This document shows positions 20,895 to 33,144 of a DNA stretch of 64,000 nucleotides, one piece after another. Origin of the DNA: Dentipellis sp. KUC8613 (lineage: Eukaryota; Basidiomycota; Agaricomycetes; Russulales; Hericiaceae); contig NSJX01000001.1 in assembly GCA_002286715.1 (NCBI GenBank), positions 1,285,925 through 1,349,924 of the forward strand, given 5' to 3'. How positions within the stretch are numbered: position 1 is the first letter of the stretch; each line of letters starts with the position of its first letter. The notes under the pieces are model-generated. The model saw only the letters and a list, made by a program, of their open reading frames with translations. It did not search any database and was not told the origin of the DNA. Made by a program: the position numbers and the translations under genes.

Positions 20895-23800
20895 TTACGA
20901 CCTTCGGCAGCAGCGGAACAGGTTGCGCTTGAAGAAGTAGAACAAGCACTGGAGAAAGAGCTGTCAGCATCACTTCTACACTACAAGATGTAATCATGAC
21001 GACTTACCCCAAGGAACCGCACCATCGAAAGGAAGAAGGTCGAGTAGAGAATGAATGCGAAGTAATCATTTTGTCTGTTGCGCAGACGGTTCTCGTCAGC
21101 GGTGGGGTCGCTGCTTGGCAGACCGTTGATATTCTCGATAGCAACAGCCAGGCCGGCGTTGGAGAGCATCCAGAACGCGACAAGACGAGTACGGAAAGTC
21201 TTGTTCTGATCATCCAGGGTGGGCTTCTCCGGGACCTCCTTCACCTCAATCTTGGTCACAGCGCGAGTGACGGTCTCCTTGAACACAGCATCAAGGTCCT
21301 CCTGGATACGCTCCGTATCTTCGATGACAGCAGCATCGCCATCCTTCGCCTTGGACTTGACGGACGGCAGGGCCTCAGCCTTGTCACTACCCTTGGTACC
21401 CCAAGAGACATCGTGCAAGTTACAGAAAGCGTAGACGTTGAGCACGTTGATGAAACTGGGGGCCAAGCAAAGGTACTGGAAGAAACTGGAGAACATGTGC
21501 CATGGGTCACGCTATACGAGCAAGTCAGTAAACCTATAATGCACTGAACTGTGTATATGATCTTACGTAGAGAAGCGATGCGACCAGATAGATACCGAAG
21601 GTTGAAACCATGGCAGCAATCAAGGCGCCGACGGGCGGGGTGAAGAATGTCGCGATGACTTGGCCAGTGCTTTTATTCTTCAGTTGCTCGGGAATGTTCT
21701 GCGAAAGATGGTCAGCAATAAACCCAATCGTTGTCGCAGTCGATGCTTACTATGAAGGCTTTCACTGTCAGAGCCATCGAGCAGACAAGAAGATAAACGG
21801 ATAGAATAGCGAATATCCTTCGGTGACCATTAGCGGGAGCTCGAACATGAGAGGAAAAAGGACACGTACCAGAAAGTTGCGGTATACACTGCACGCTCTC
21901 CCTTCGGCCGATTACCCAGAGCCAGCACGAACTTTAAACCAAATCAGAGACTGGCAAGACGCAAGCTTTGTGATATATACCTGGAGAGCAAGGGTTGCGA
22001 GGTACAGCCATTTCAGAGCCAAATTCACCCAGTGAGTCTGTTGGAACGACGTAAGTGTTTGCATGCAGCTAGAATTAGGCGGCGAACGTACAATGTCCAG
22101 CCCCGTATGGTTGTTGCCACCGAAGAACACGATGCCTTGCGAGGGAAGAAGGTCGATGATGATACTGAAGGTAAGCCAAAGATTTGCCAACGAGAACCAA
22201 GAAAAGAGGAGCGAGAAGACGTTGTACTATTAAAAAAACTCAATCACACTATCACGATTGACCAAAGCGGCTGGACTTACGAGTGCCTGCACGTGGAAGA
22301 AGAACATCCGAATGATGCCGTGGCCGGACTTGTAGAAGCGGAAGAAATGAACGACGGCGTACTAAAAATAAACAAAAAGTTCAGATGAGGCCGCACTCCA
22401 TACATCTCATGATACTTACGACGGAGGCCGCGAACGAACCGTTCAGCCAACGACGACGTTGACCGATCAGCTCAGCACCACTCTCGGGCACATCAGTTTC
22501 AGCCTTGGAAGGTTTGACGTATGTCAAAGTCCACCTGGCGTTCTCCTTGGCCACCAGCTCGAAACACAAGATACGATCCTCGGCCAAGAACATGTTCTTC
22601 GTGAAGATGTTCATGCCGTAGATACCCTTGGAACCCAGGCGATCGGCGAGGGAGTGATCACCATGGAAATACTGCTCCAAAGGCCTGCCAAGAATGGCGC
22701 GGTACCGATAAGCGGAGAAAGCACCGGGCAGCACGGACACGTAACCGAAAGAACTCTCGAGAGGCTTGTCTGTAGAAAGGTCAGAGTTGTTGCAATCAGG
22801 CTCATAAAAGTGAACTTACCCAGGATGTTCGACATCTTGTACTCGAAGTTCTGAGCGGCCACGAGAGGGTTCAACAGCTTCCGACCCTTGTTGATCATGG
22901 CGTGAATTTCACCACAGCATCCCCCCAAGTTGGCGTCATTGTAGAATGCCTCCCAGAGGTAGTAGATGGACTTGTGCCCGGGCTTTGTACCAGCATCGAT
23001 AAGGACACAGATTTCCGGCTATACGACCGTGAGCTGCTGGATACTAAAACCTTCAAATCTAGCCTACCTGAAGCATTTTACCGATTGCGTTGAACAGCCA
23101 TCGGTGGGAGTTGATCTTCTTCTGGTTCGTTGCCTTCAAGACGAAGATGATCGATACGGGGACAAGGTTGTTAGGGTCGTCACCGTGAGGAAGGACGAGC
23201 TGCGGTGAAGGGTCCACGGACAACTGCGTCGTGTACTGGAGACGAACGCGTGGTTTAGCAGATTGCAAGATTGGGCATTAGAAACATATTATTACCTCGA
23301 AGATGTGGGCAACGGTGTCCTTCCCATCGACCTGCTTCTTCATGACACCATCCTGGTAGACTCCGACAGTAGCGAGAAGATCAAGAACGGTCTTGTCCAT
23401 GGCGTCCAAACCATCGACAATGAGGGCAACAGTGATACGCTGCCATCCAGGAACGCCCTCCTCTGCGCTACGCCGCCAGTATTTGGACTGCTTGGTCTTG
23501 CAGATGTCACGGATGTTCAGCATGACACCGTGCAACGTACGAGCATAGAGCATCTTGTCCTCATTGTATGAGGTGACAGCGATAAGGAGCTCCGTCTCGC
23601 GACCGTACATCTTGGTACGCAAAGACCAGCCATTTGCCTCCGAGAACTCGTCGGGATCGCACGTCGCCGCGCTGTAGCGCATATGACTGTCATACGCATT
23701 AGTCGTGCACGGAAGTATATATTTATATTTAGAACATACGAGAACTCGGTTGTCTTGACACCGGAGGTCCATTTGGCCTCAATGGCGGAATAGACAGGTG

Positions 23801-24289
23801 TCGGGACAGGGTACTCAGTGATGAAGTTACCCTTTGTGAGCTTGACCTTCTTGGTCACACCGCGCTTGATAGTTTGGCGTCGGCGCCAGGCCGTGTCGAC
23901 ACCATTGGAGATAGAGGAAGCGGCGGAAATTGGCCGAGCGCCATAGGGGTCACCGTATGCATCAGGGCCGCCAATAGGCCTGGAGGATAGATAGGATGAG
24001 GGCGAGGGTAAGGGTAAGCCCACATGGCATGCGGGACGGAGGGTACGTACCCTGGAGGATAGAAACCTGCGGCATACGAGTCACCGCCGGTAAGAGGGAG
24101 CTTCTCTACAAGGTCGTCGTCTGAATAGTTGTGAGGCTGGCCGCCGAACTCGCGGGGTAGAGACGCCTGGGACTCATAGGGGTGCGGTTCGGGTTCCTGG
24201 AACTGTAAACCGCGGGGCCTGTCCGCGAAGGGGTCTTGGTAGGACGCGTCGTGAGAGGAGACAGAAGGGAGAGGAGGACGGTCGGCCAT
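20895..24289 (-). CDS. CHS: Chitin synthase, division 1 (class I-III)
   Basis: Plasma-membrane glycosyltransferase making chitin from UDP-GlcNAc. 896 aa, 14 exons (minus): 24289..24051, 23979..23740, 23686..23296, 23235..23068, 23018..22820, 22769..22420, 22361..22281, 22226..22092, 22037..21981, 21931..21870, 21817..21751, 21698..21567, 21511..21008, 20960..20895 (2691 nt). The N-terminal 100 residues are disordered and Pro/Tyr-rich. A chitin synthase N-terminal domain with [13 protein letters not shown] follows. The catalytic core has [19 protein letters not shown], the EDR motif (about 476) and QRRRW (about 516). About seven membrane segments follow. There is no myosin motor, so it is not class V/VII. 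The [12 protein letters not shown] segment and short N-terminus suggest class III, but I cannot settle the class. Confidence 0.93.
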
Positions 24290-24692
24290 GAGAGAAGGAG
24301 AGAAGGGCGGTGGGTAAGGAAAGAGAGGAAGGAGAGCTTTTGTTGGCGGGTAACGAGGCAGTGATCAGTGACTGCAACGTTTGATCCTTGTCACTGCTTC
24401 GCGGTCTACCCGGCCTCCCAGACGGGCACACGCCGGCCGTTTCTCCCATATCCACCCCCGACCGCCCGCACGGCTAATTGCAAGCACAGCAATGCAATTG
24501 AGTTAGCGAGCGAGCAGCCACTGGCCAGCGCAGGAGCATGCCCGACGACCGCCCATCGCCAATTGTTATGCGGCCCGCCGTGCGTCGGCCAATCGAGCGC
24601 GCCGGCCGTCCAATCGGCTGACGTAACACACGCGCTTGGGTCTTCGCGTCCTCCGCCGGGCAACGCGGTTGTGCAAGCACTGCTCGTCCATC
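24290..24692. other. Divergent promoter between chitin synthase and CLPTM1
   Basis: 403 bp shared upstream region. It carries three CCAAT boxes within 56 bp (24559, 24589, 24610), 80-135 bp before the CLPTM1 start, in GC-rich DNA, and two CAATTG elements. CCAAT is the target of the fungal Hap complex; function here is inferred. Confidence 0.55.
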
Positions 24693-27443
24693 ATGTCCGG
24701 CTCTGCCCCTCGTCCTGCTGCCCAGCGACAGCCACAGCAGGAAGAGTCTACCTTTCGCAAGTTTATAGGTGTCGCTCAGGTCTGCTCCATTCCCCATCAC
24801 ACCCCAAATATACGTTGACACCCTAACAGCAAGTTCTCCTCGTCTACGCTCTGACGCAAGTCGGTAAGGTCTATATTTTCATCACCACCGTTGCCTTCTT
24901 ACACATTCCATAGCTTCCCGTTTCTTTGCCTCCAAGACCGCGCAGACACCGCCTCCCGTCCCCGTTACCCCCGGCACGACAACTCCATCCGAGCAGCATG
25001 AGATTAATCCTTTCCTGCTTCCCCCACAGCAGGCTATCTCGGCTTGGAGCACAGGCGTTCCCGTCGCATTGCATGTTTACCTCTCCACTGACCCCTACGG
25101 CCGTGTATTCGACAACTCGTCTATCAGAGATGCTAGTCTTCCTCACTTCGAGTGGTCGAACATCACGTTTGGTGACTGGAACGAAGCGCGCACCACAGAG
25201 CTTAGCGTGAACATTCCCGACGTAAGTGGACCCTATCAAATATACGGCATGTCACATCTGAATGGCGCTTAGTCTGTCCAACATAATGGGTCACTCTGGG
25301 CAGATATATTCCTGACCAAGAACAATGCAAGCCCAGACGATTCCAGTCCCGACTATGACCCTACCTCCGTTCACCATGTGCGAAAGCGTATGTTCATTGC
25401 CTCCTGCTCGATTCTTCTCGCCTGCTGATCCCTCGCAGTGCTCAGCCGGTATTTGCCCAAACCCAAGGTTCGTAAGGAACGGAAACTCCTACAGGGTGAT
25501 GAACCAGAGGAGAACGATGAAGACAGCGAGGTAAGAACATATATCGTTACAGTCTTCTCAAGGCACCGACCCTTTCCTTAGCCGGAAGAAGACATCATTG
25601 CCTCATACTGGCATCAGGTATGATCGATCCTGCACTCTGTTTCCTTCCTGTGCTCATGCCGGATTCATAGAATTTGACACTGGCCCTCGTGTCTGACACA
25701 AATGTATTGAAATACAGAGAACTGCCTCCCCCGGTCATTGAATGTAAGTGGACATTGCCATGAGCAATTGTCGTCGCTGACTCCCTGCCGACTGAGTCCA
25801 GATGTTCACCTTATCCCTAATCAACGCGATGAGACCGGGACAAAAGGCTATTACAAACCTATCATCTTCCCTAATGACTTTTGGCACCTGCGAACCCAAT
25901 ATGTCGAGATTAACACGACAACACCAACACTGCCTCTGCAGATCGTCTTCCAGCCCATGTCGTACTTCAAATTCCAAATGTTCGCCACGATGACGTTCGG
26001 GTTTCAAGAGGCCGCCAAGCAACAAGGCGGATCTACCGGTGCAGAGCTTGACGAGGTCAAGCGCATGCTGGTTGAGACTAACCCTTGGTTCCTGGGACTG
26101 ACGGGTCTTGTCAGCCTGCTTCACATTGTGTGAGTCAGAACTGTTCACACTCTTTTCTGAAGTCCAAAGCTAACATGATCGCCGTAGGTTTGAGATGCTT
26201 GCCTTCAAGTCGGATGTATCCCACTGGAGGCACAAGGAAGAATTAACCGGAGTGTCCGTCAGGTACTTATTCACATCCTATACCCTTCAAGTTGCCTACT
26301 GATTATACCACAGAACGGTGTGTTTCAGAGAACAAGATATGTTACCTCGGTGACCAATGTACTGACCTTTATCCAGATCATTACGAACGTCTTCGTGCAA
26401 CTGGTCGTTTTGTTGTATCTGATTGACAACAACACGGACACAAGCTGGATGATCCTCATGGGGTCTGGAATGGGATTGCTCATTGAGGCTTGGAAGGTAA
26501 TCGCATTTCTCAGCATCACGGGTGCGCGCTGACCTTGGCGTGAGTAGATCACAAAGGCTGTTGACATCAAGATCATCTCTTCACCTGCAGGCTCCACATT
26601 CCCCTGGAAGTTGGATATCACCGGTAGGTGCCACACACAGCTTCATAGTTCGCCGGCTTACGTTTATCTCAGACAAGCATGTCCTGAGCGAAGATGAAAA
26701 GAAGACGCAAGAGTACGTCCTTCGCCAGTGCATCTGTGATTTTCGTTGACCGGGTTTCAGATACGACAAGCTGGCGTTCCGCTATGTGTCTTGGGTCGCC
26801 ATTCCCTGTCTTGCGATATACTCCGTGTACTCTCTTTTGTACGAGAGTCACAGAGGTTGGTACAGCTTCGTGATCTCCACCCTCACATCCTTCGTCTATA
26901 TGTTTGGCTTCGTAAGTCCACGTCTGCCATTGGTCGCCAAGCCCTGATTTTGACCTGTATTCTAGGCCCAACTTGTTCCTCAATTGATTATCAACTACAA
27001 GTTGAAGGTAGCTTTCCATGTTTACTAACATTTGACAATGGTTGACGAAGTTTCACAGAGCGTTGCCCACATGCCCATGAAAGCGATGGTTTACAAGACC
27101 TTGTCGACCGTCATCGATGATTTATTCGCGTAAGCCGTGACCGACCTGCGGGTGCGTTTCCAACAGAATGTACTGACGGCAATTCGCCAGTTTCATCATC
27201 AAGATGCCCATTCTCCACCGTCTTGCATGCTTCAGAGATGATGTCGTCTTCCTCATCTTTCTGTATCAGGTAATTCATGTTCCGTCGCGGTTTCAACATC
27301 TCCGTGTGGGCTAATTGGACATACAGCGCTGGATCTACCGAGTGGACCCCAAGCGGGTGAACGAATACGGCCAGGTGATGGCATCGGACGCAGACGCCGC
27401 CGTGGAAGTCGATAAAGGCGGCGAATCAAAGAAGAACAAGTGA
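24693..27443 (+). CDS. CLPTM1: CLPTM1-family multipass membrane protein
   Basis: 615 aa, 18 exons: 24693..24779, 24830..24863, 24914..25221, 25273..25387, 25439..25530, 25582..25617, 25671..25743, 25802..26129, 26188..26262, 26314..26317, 26377..26496, 26548..26623, 26673..26712, 26761..26911, 26966..27007, 27059..27129, 27191..27269, 27327..27443 (1848 nt). It has an N-terminal membrane anchor, a large lumenal domain (KGYYKPIIFPNDFW, PLQIVFQPMSYFKFQM), and then about five C-terminal membrane segments including GLLIEAWKI and GFAQLVPQLIINYKLKSVAHMP. The metazoan relatives CLPTM1/CLPTM1L are ER/Golgi proteins linked to receptor trafficking and glycolipid scrambling. Exon 10 is only 4 nt and is needed to keep the frame of SVRTIITNV. 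Confidence 0.92.
26314..26317 (+). other. 4-nt microexon in CLPTM1
   Basis: AACG between a CACAG acceptor and a GTGTGT donor. Skipping it breaks the frame. Extending it rightward hits TGA within 40 bases. With it the protein reads SVRTIITNVF, the conserved block. Confidence 0.75.
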
Positions 27444-27804
27444 TCGTGAGACTGGGACGGATAGAGAACGGCACTACTGGTACTGGCTGTAGTCCTGTAA
27501 TCTGTAGCAGATATACTAGACTGGTTGCATGGAGAAACGCCGTGGTGGATGGCACATGTCTCAGGAGGAGCTTTGCCGTGAGTCACGATGGGAGGCACCG
27601 AGACAGCAGCCGCGCTTGCAGAGCTCCGGGCGGTTTCCGGGCGTCCGGCAATTTTCGTCTAAGCGCACTCCCATCCGTCCTTGACCTTCGACTCATGTTC
27701 AGATATTCCTCGCCGCTCCTTGCACCTCTGACCGCCGACTTGCGAACCCATTCTCTCTGCCGCACCTTGAAAATATAGGACACATCGCATCACCCATCGC
27801 CGCC
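27444..27804. other. Spacer between CLPTM1 and unknown gene
   Basis: 361 bp. 3' flank of CLPTM1 and promoter of the next gene on the same strand. No element recognised. Confidence 0.5.
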
Positions 27805-30470
27805 ATGGCCGAATACGCATGCAAATGCCTCAATATTCGGATACGCGCGCAGCCCACGGGCGACAGTCCGCCTGTGGTGCAGGGAGGCGAGTTCATTCCG
27901 GTCCATGTTGGAGACCAGGGCATCAGCGCTGTGAGATCCGATCCTCAGAGCATTTTTTTTCGAGTCGCCTTCTGACGGGCGAGCGGTTTGTTGTTCAGGT
28001 GCACCCCGAGCTCACACTAAGAAGTCGAACGCGAGCGAAGTCGAGTGCAGACTCGAACATGCTGCGGCGCCATGTCTACCTCACATGCCTCAACTGCAGT
28101 AGCCTTGTGTATCGCATCGAGCATATTGAACCTCCAAATATGGAGGGTGGAGAAGGGCCTGTTCTGCCAACAGACGAATGGGCAGAACATGAGGTCCTAA
28201 GGACGTCGAGCGGTTGGATTGAGCTCTCCAAGGGGTGTTTGGTGAGTATTTTATCTCAGTTTCCCCGTCTTATGTGACTATACGTCATTCATGGTACTAT
28301 TGTACTTGGTCGAAACTGTCCAACCAGCGTCCTGTTATTTACCTATTGTTCTCCTGCAGGACCAAGAATCCATCGCAAAGGCCGCAGCCTCCAAATCCTA
28401 TTCGCCGCTATTCCGAGTAATCCTGCCATCCCCAACCACTACAGAGATGATACCATCGAATACCCCCTCTACATCTCCACCTGAGCCTGCGAAGCCTAGC
28501 GAGTCCATCCACACATGCCTACCCCCACTGCCGCCCCTTTTCCCGCCGCCGCCGTTCACGCCCTCGCATCCCACATTCAGCCACCTCTCATCTCTCGCCA
28601 CCGACCAGTCGCAGAAGATACGGCAGGCGGCTGAAGAGTACCTCGCCGAAATCACGCGGGCAAAGGTTGCGGAGATTGAGCGACAGGAGGACGATCTGCG
28701 CCGCCAGGTGCAGATCCTCTGGGGACATTTCCGCGAGTCGCTCGCGCCTTTCGAGCAGGAGAAGAAAGAACTTCACAGCGTCCACGCCCACAGCACCTCG
28801 GAGTGGTCGCAGACCGGCGCACCCGCGGGCCACGGCACACCTGTCTCTGTGCACGACTTCGTCCCGGTTGCGAGCCCGTCGCGCCTGCGGTCCGCCTCGC
28901 CGCCCATCCCGCGCGTGCACTCTGCGCTCTCGGCGTCTCTGGTCACCACCTCGATGCACCCACCCCGTGCCGCACAGCAAAGTGAAACACGGTCAGAAAT
29001 ATCCTCTCATCCCAGTGAGACTTTGGCGGAAGGTCCGGAATTCATCGATCCCGCCACCAGCCTTCGCGAGGCCTACAGGCGGGACGTGGACGAAGAGAAA
29101 GACATCGCGACGAGCTTGAGATATGTCTTCAATATGGAAGAAGCTGCGGCCGTGGCCCGAGGCAGACAGGGCAGGCGCAATTCTGCGTCAGAGTCCAGGT
29201 CGCCGGAGCGTGCGGTAAAGCCGACTCCAGGCGAGTTTGCGAAGTCCCCGACTCGGATGGAGCCCATCGCGGAGGCGTCTGGATCCGGAACCGTTATGAC
29301 GACGAGCCCTAAGGCTGAGGAGCAGGTACACGAGGCTCCAAGCGCAGGTAAGTCGAAAGGAAAGAGAAAAGTCACTTTCGACATCAAGCCGGACGTCGCC
29401 CCGAACGCCGAGGGTGCGTCTGCTGCTCAGCACAATGGCGTTGAAGAAGGTCGGTCTATCCCGCTGTCTCGCCCCCAATCTTTGCTCATTCTATTGCTTT
29501 TAGCCATCTTCGACCTGGATCAAGAGACGGGGGATCGGCCGGGGAATGAAGACGTCAATGCTGCCAAGCTGTCTCTCCCTCTCCTCGAGCCTCCTCACAT
29601 GCCTCCGCGGCCTGTGCACGCACATCGTCGTAGTACCAGCGGCTCGTCATTACCTCCCTACCTCTCTTCCCTCCGGCCCGCATCACTGCCTGCACCGTCC
29701 AGTATGCGTGCTGTGCTTCCAGCGCCCCCACAGGCACCTGCACCCGCTCCTCCAGTGAATGGTGATGGTGCGCCGGCAACCGAGAGCAAGAAACCAGACG
29801 AAGAGCCTCTCAGCCCTCGCGAAGCGGAGCTGCTTAGGCTTGTTGCAGCGGACATGCCCAGCCACAGAAACGGGTGGAGGCGCGATAGCAAAGCGTGGCA
29901 GACATTCGTAACCCGTCAGGGCGGGAAGTCGAAGTACCCCGCGGCCCTGTCTTTCGACGAGGAAGACGAGGAAGACGAGAACGGTGTCCTGGGGAATGGG
30001 GAAGACAAGTCTGGCGTCAGTAGCCTATCTAGTCGAAATGGCACCGGTAAGCTCGGTCTATCGCCTCAACATACTACAGCCCTGACCCTGCCCTCATAGA
30101 TTTCGGTGTTTTGGCTGCGTCGCTACCAATCACCATCCACCCTCAAGCTGTGAGGCGCCATAGTGCAAGCGTACTGTCATACCAGCCCAAGACCTCGCTC
30201 ACGGACCACTACGGTTCGCTTGTCCCGCCCCTTCCGCTGGCCGACGGGACGCGCTATCACACTTCTGCAGCCATCAGGAAAGCAACCTATGCGGAACGTG
30301 ATCGTGGACGGTCTCTGGATCCTGGCGCTCTGGACTTTGCCACGGACGATGATGACGAGAAGTCGGATACCGAGCAGGGCCCCGGGCGCGGAAGGAATCA
30401 CGCCTTGAAGATCCTCCAAGCGCGCAGCGAGCTCCCGCCCGAAGGCATGTGGAGGAGTTTGGCGACGTGA
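27805..30470 (+). CDS. Unrecognised 790-aa protein with Cys-rich N-terminus
   Basis: I do not recognise the family. The model has five exons: 27805..27930, 27999..28241, 28360..29449, 29504..30046, 30100..30470 (2373 nt). The N-terminal 120 residues look folded and contain CKC and CLNC pairs that could bind a metal. A Pro-rich stretch (LPPLPPLFPPPP) follows, then an amphipathic helix rich in Arg/Glu/Gln (about residues 185-235), and long disordered Ser/Pro/acidic regions. The C-terminal third has another conserved-looking patch (DHYGSLVPPLPLADG, then an acidic run). The 54-bp intron at 29450..29503 has a length divisible by three and no stop, so a retained form adding 18 mostly hydrophobic residues is possible. 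Confidence 0.7.
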
Positions 30471-30769
30471 TGCCTGGCGTGGCGCGAGTAGTGATATTGT
30501 TGAGAAGTTTCGCTGGAGGCTTTGTTGGAAGTATCATTCGTATCTCATCTTGTTGTAATTTTGCAATGCTTTGACCTCGTCGCTGTATTTGTTTGCCTCA
30601 TTCACTAGTAATCTAGCCAGACCTAATTGCACCGATCCTGTTGTTGACTGTCTTGCGTGCAAACTAGTCACCGTACGCGGTTCTCACATTCTCGAGAATG
30701 GTGATCAACATTAGCAAAAATGGTGCAGTATTCTAGCAATCAAGACGGAAGGAGTGGATGTAGGGATAA

Positions 30770-33144
30770 TCAGTCGACGTTGAGGGTGCTCTCGACAGAG
30801 CCAGGAACAACCCCGCCCTGCTCGTCCAGGCGCTGGACAGTCTGCTCTACCTTCGACTCGTCTGCTTTGACCGGCAAGTCGTCGACCTCGCTGACTTCGG
30901 CCTCCTTGGCGCAGCGGTCGCAAGTGCAAGCAAAACGCCAGCCGCGTGCAAGCTCAAAGCGGCGACGGCGACGGGCCTCTACAGCGCTCTCACCCTCGTG
31001 CTGGGTGACGTCAACGTATGCGACGGTGATCTCGTCGCCTGCCTTGAGGTCGCGGCTGGCGATGAGGTGAAGTTCTGAGGTCCCGCTTGCAAAGGAGGGC
31101 CGAGCGGAGGGCTCGCAAGAGTGTTGAACCTATTCAGCGAGTTAGGGGATAATATGTTTGCTTAAGATGAGGAGACTTGCGTAAGATGAGACGACGTATA
31201 AGCCGGAGCCGATTTGGCGGGAGGTACCGTAGGGTGTTCGTGACCTCTCTGCATCCTCTGGTCGCTCAGTTGAGGCAGGCTGAATTCATTGGGGTGAGCA
31301 CACATCCATCATCATTGGAATGCAGGGACTTACCTTGTCGTCACGGCCACCAGCGAAGCAAACACCATAGGCATTATACGCCATCTTGCCCAGAAGCATA
31401 GCTTGGCGCTCATCGGTGATGAACTGCTCTAGGCCCGGCAAAGCCGCCGAGAGGACCTCACGGAGATGCTTTGTCTGGTCCTCCGTGTTAGAAAGCTCAA
31501 GATAACGAAGTCTCTCCAAATGATCGTTGAGAGTGTAGTCACCACCATCGGAGAGCTTGAGGTCCGCGTCCTCACTGGACTTCGACGCCATCTTCGCAAG
31601 CTCAGACTCCACCTGTCTGCCCACAAAGCGAGCGACAAGCAGTGGAACAGATTTTCCAGATTCCTTGATAGACTCCGCAAATGCTTTCTGGGCTTTGGTC
31701 CTCTCCTCAGAGGACTCTTGGACGCTGTCCGGAATCATCTCCGCAGGGAGAGGTGGCTCTGACCCGAATAGAATGTTTTGCGACTGGGCCTTGGCCTTGA
31801 CTTGGCAGTCCTTGGAACAGTAGACGGAACCAAGAAGGTCAGAGTCAGGCTTAATGGCGAGTCCCTCGTCGATGTGGCGCAAGCAGTAAGAGCAGTGTGT
31901 GCCCTTGCCTTCAAGGTCAAGGTCGAGTACTGCAACCACGGGCGGCTCCTAGAGACAACCAGGTTAAATCAGCCGACTTCAGGGCTAGGGAGAGTGACCG
32001 ACGAACTTTGTATATTTCATCGCCAGCCTTGAAATCCTGGTTAGCAATTAATATTTTCTTGATCACTACAGAACCATCGGCCTTGCGTGTTTCTATGGAT
32101 TTGACGGAAACATTCATCGCTTTCGGAGGGAAGTAGTTATAGTAGCCTACCCGATGGAGAACACGGAACACTCAGCAAAAGGAAAGAACGTTGCCTGGTT
32201 GAGGCTCACCTTCGATACGTGTTTTAACCTGGAGGGCAGAAACACGATCCACATGTACAAAAAAGAACGCATCGTTTATTAGAACGAGAACTGAGATGGA
32301 AGATGCGAGAATAGAATGACAAAAGATAAACGACAGCAGCCGACTAAGATCAATGGACATTACGTTGACACAGCCGGTTGGCTATCGGGATCGGTGACTT
32401 TGTCCCATTCCTGCGAAGAGGTTTCGGAGGGTGGGCCACGTCGAGACGGGCTGGTCTCCTCCTCAGACATCTCAAGATGTCCCTCCTCCGCGTGCTCTGT
32501 CGACGATGAAGGCTCACTCACGTCCATGTTCATCATCTGCATGACGATCTGCAAAGGAGGATGAGTCATGACCTCGACCGTGGATAAGTAAAGCATACCT
32601 TGAAGATGGGCTCTGGTACAGTGTTTTGGTAAATCATGAGGAGTTCAACAGGGGAGGGATACACGCGTAGGCCTCGGTAGAAGCACATTGCGGCAGGAAG
32701 CTGGTATGCTGGGCCTGCATTCCAACAATAAGAACCTGTTGTCCCAGATGGTATATCAAACGTACCTTGGACACAAAGCTGCTCGCCCATTTGGACTTGA
32801 GACAAGAAGAACACCTCCTTCTCCTGAGGCGTCGGGGGTACCTCCTCAGCGCGAACTTTCTCCAAAGCAACACGGATTTCGTCATCAGAGACGTGTCCGA
32901 TAGTTGACCCTGCAGACTCGGGTGCAGCTTGAGCAGCAGTTTTGACAACCTTCTTCTTCTCCTTCCCTAATAGCTGGTGAGAACACGCGGCACTGCGGCA
33001 TAACAGTGACTTACTCAGTTTCTTGCGGAAGGAGACATCGTTGCGCCGCTTGTAGTCGAAGTACAAGGCATACGCAAGGATACCGCTCACGGCAGTGACG
33101 CCTGCGATTGTGAGGACTGTTGACGTCCTGTTTGTGGACGACAT
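30770..33144 (-). CDS. TOM20-SET fusion isoform (MAS20 domain plus SET methyltransferase)
   Basis: Alternative product of the TOM20 locus. Exons (minus): 33144..33015, 32966..32766, 32714..32599, 32548..32522, 32228..32210, 32146..32007, 31948..31334, 31279..31181, 31129..30770 (1707 nt, 568 aa). The first 158 codons are TOM20. At MNMD a perfect GTGAGT donor lies inside the TOM20 last exon and joins in phase to VKTRIEGYYNYFPPK. The SET part has GDEIYKEPPVVAVLD, a Cys cluster (CSYCLRHI with YCSKDC), the SET core GSGLYVVSSYVQHSCEPSARP, GDEITVAYVD and a post-SET CTCDRC. The intron before VQHSC has a GC donor (TAC|GCAAGT). Protein-lysine methylation is inferred from the SET motifs. If the fusion is wrong, the SET gene has no clear start of its own. 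Confidence 0.75.
31130..31180 (-). other. GC-AG intron in the SET domain
   Basis: Donor TAC|GCAAGT (strong GC consensus), acceptor CTGAATAG. It joins YVVSSY to VQHSCEPSARP. Confidence 0.85.
32229..32521 (-). other. Alternatively used 293-bp intron linking TOM20 to SET
   Basis: Donor GAC|GTGAGT within the last TOM20 exon, acceptor CCCTCCAG before a 19-nt exon. Splicing yields the SET fusion. Non-use leaves the 53-residue TOM20 tail and stop. At 293 bp it is several times longer than its neighbours. Confidence 0.7.
32360..33144 (-). CDS. TOM20: Mitochondrial import receptor subunit TOM20
   Basis: Outer-membrane receptor that recognises presequences for the TOM complex. 211 aa, four exons (minus): 33144..33015, 32966..32766, 32714..32599, 32548..32360 (636 nt). 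N-terminal signal anchor (about 10-28, LTIAGVTAVSGILAYALYFDY) followed by basic residues and the charged linker (KEKKKVVK). The cytosolic receptor domain has the TPR-like FFLSQVQMGEQL and PSPVELLMIYQNTVPEPIF. The tail is acidic and Ser/Pro-rich (EEETSPS, PPSETSSQEWDK). It forms when the internal donor at 32521 is not used and the frame reads to TAA at 32362..32360. It shares its first 158 codons with the SET fusion. The promoter is shared with the divergent AAA ATPase gene 202 bp away. Confidence 0.9.

Noticed and set aside
32172..32360. Separate start for the SET gene at the ATG overlapping the TOM20 stop (TAATG)
   Set aside because: It would add a hydrophobic, non-conserved leader translated from intron sequence. 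The splice from the TOM20 internal donor gives a better in-phase protein. Not fully excluded.
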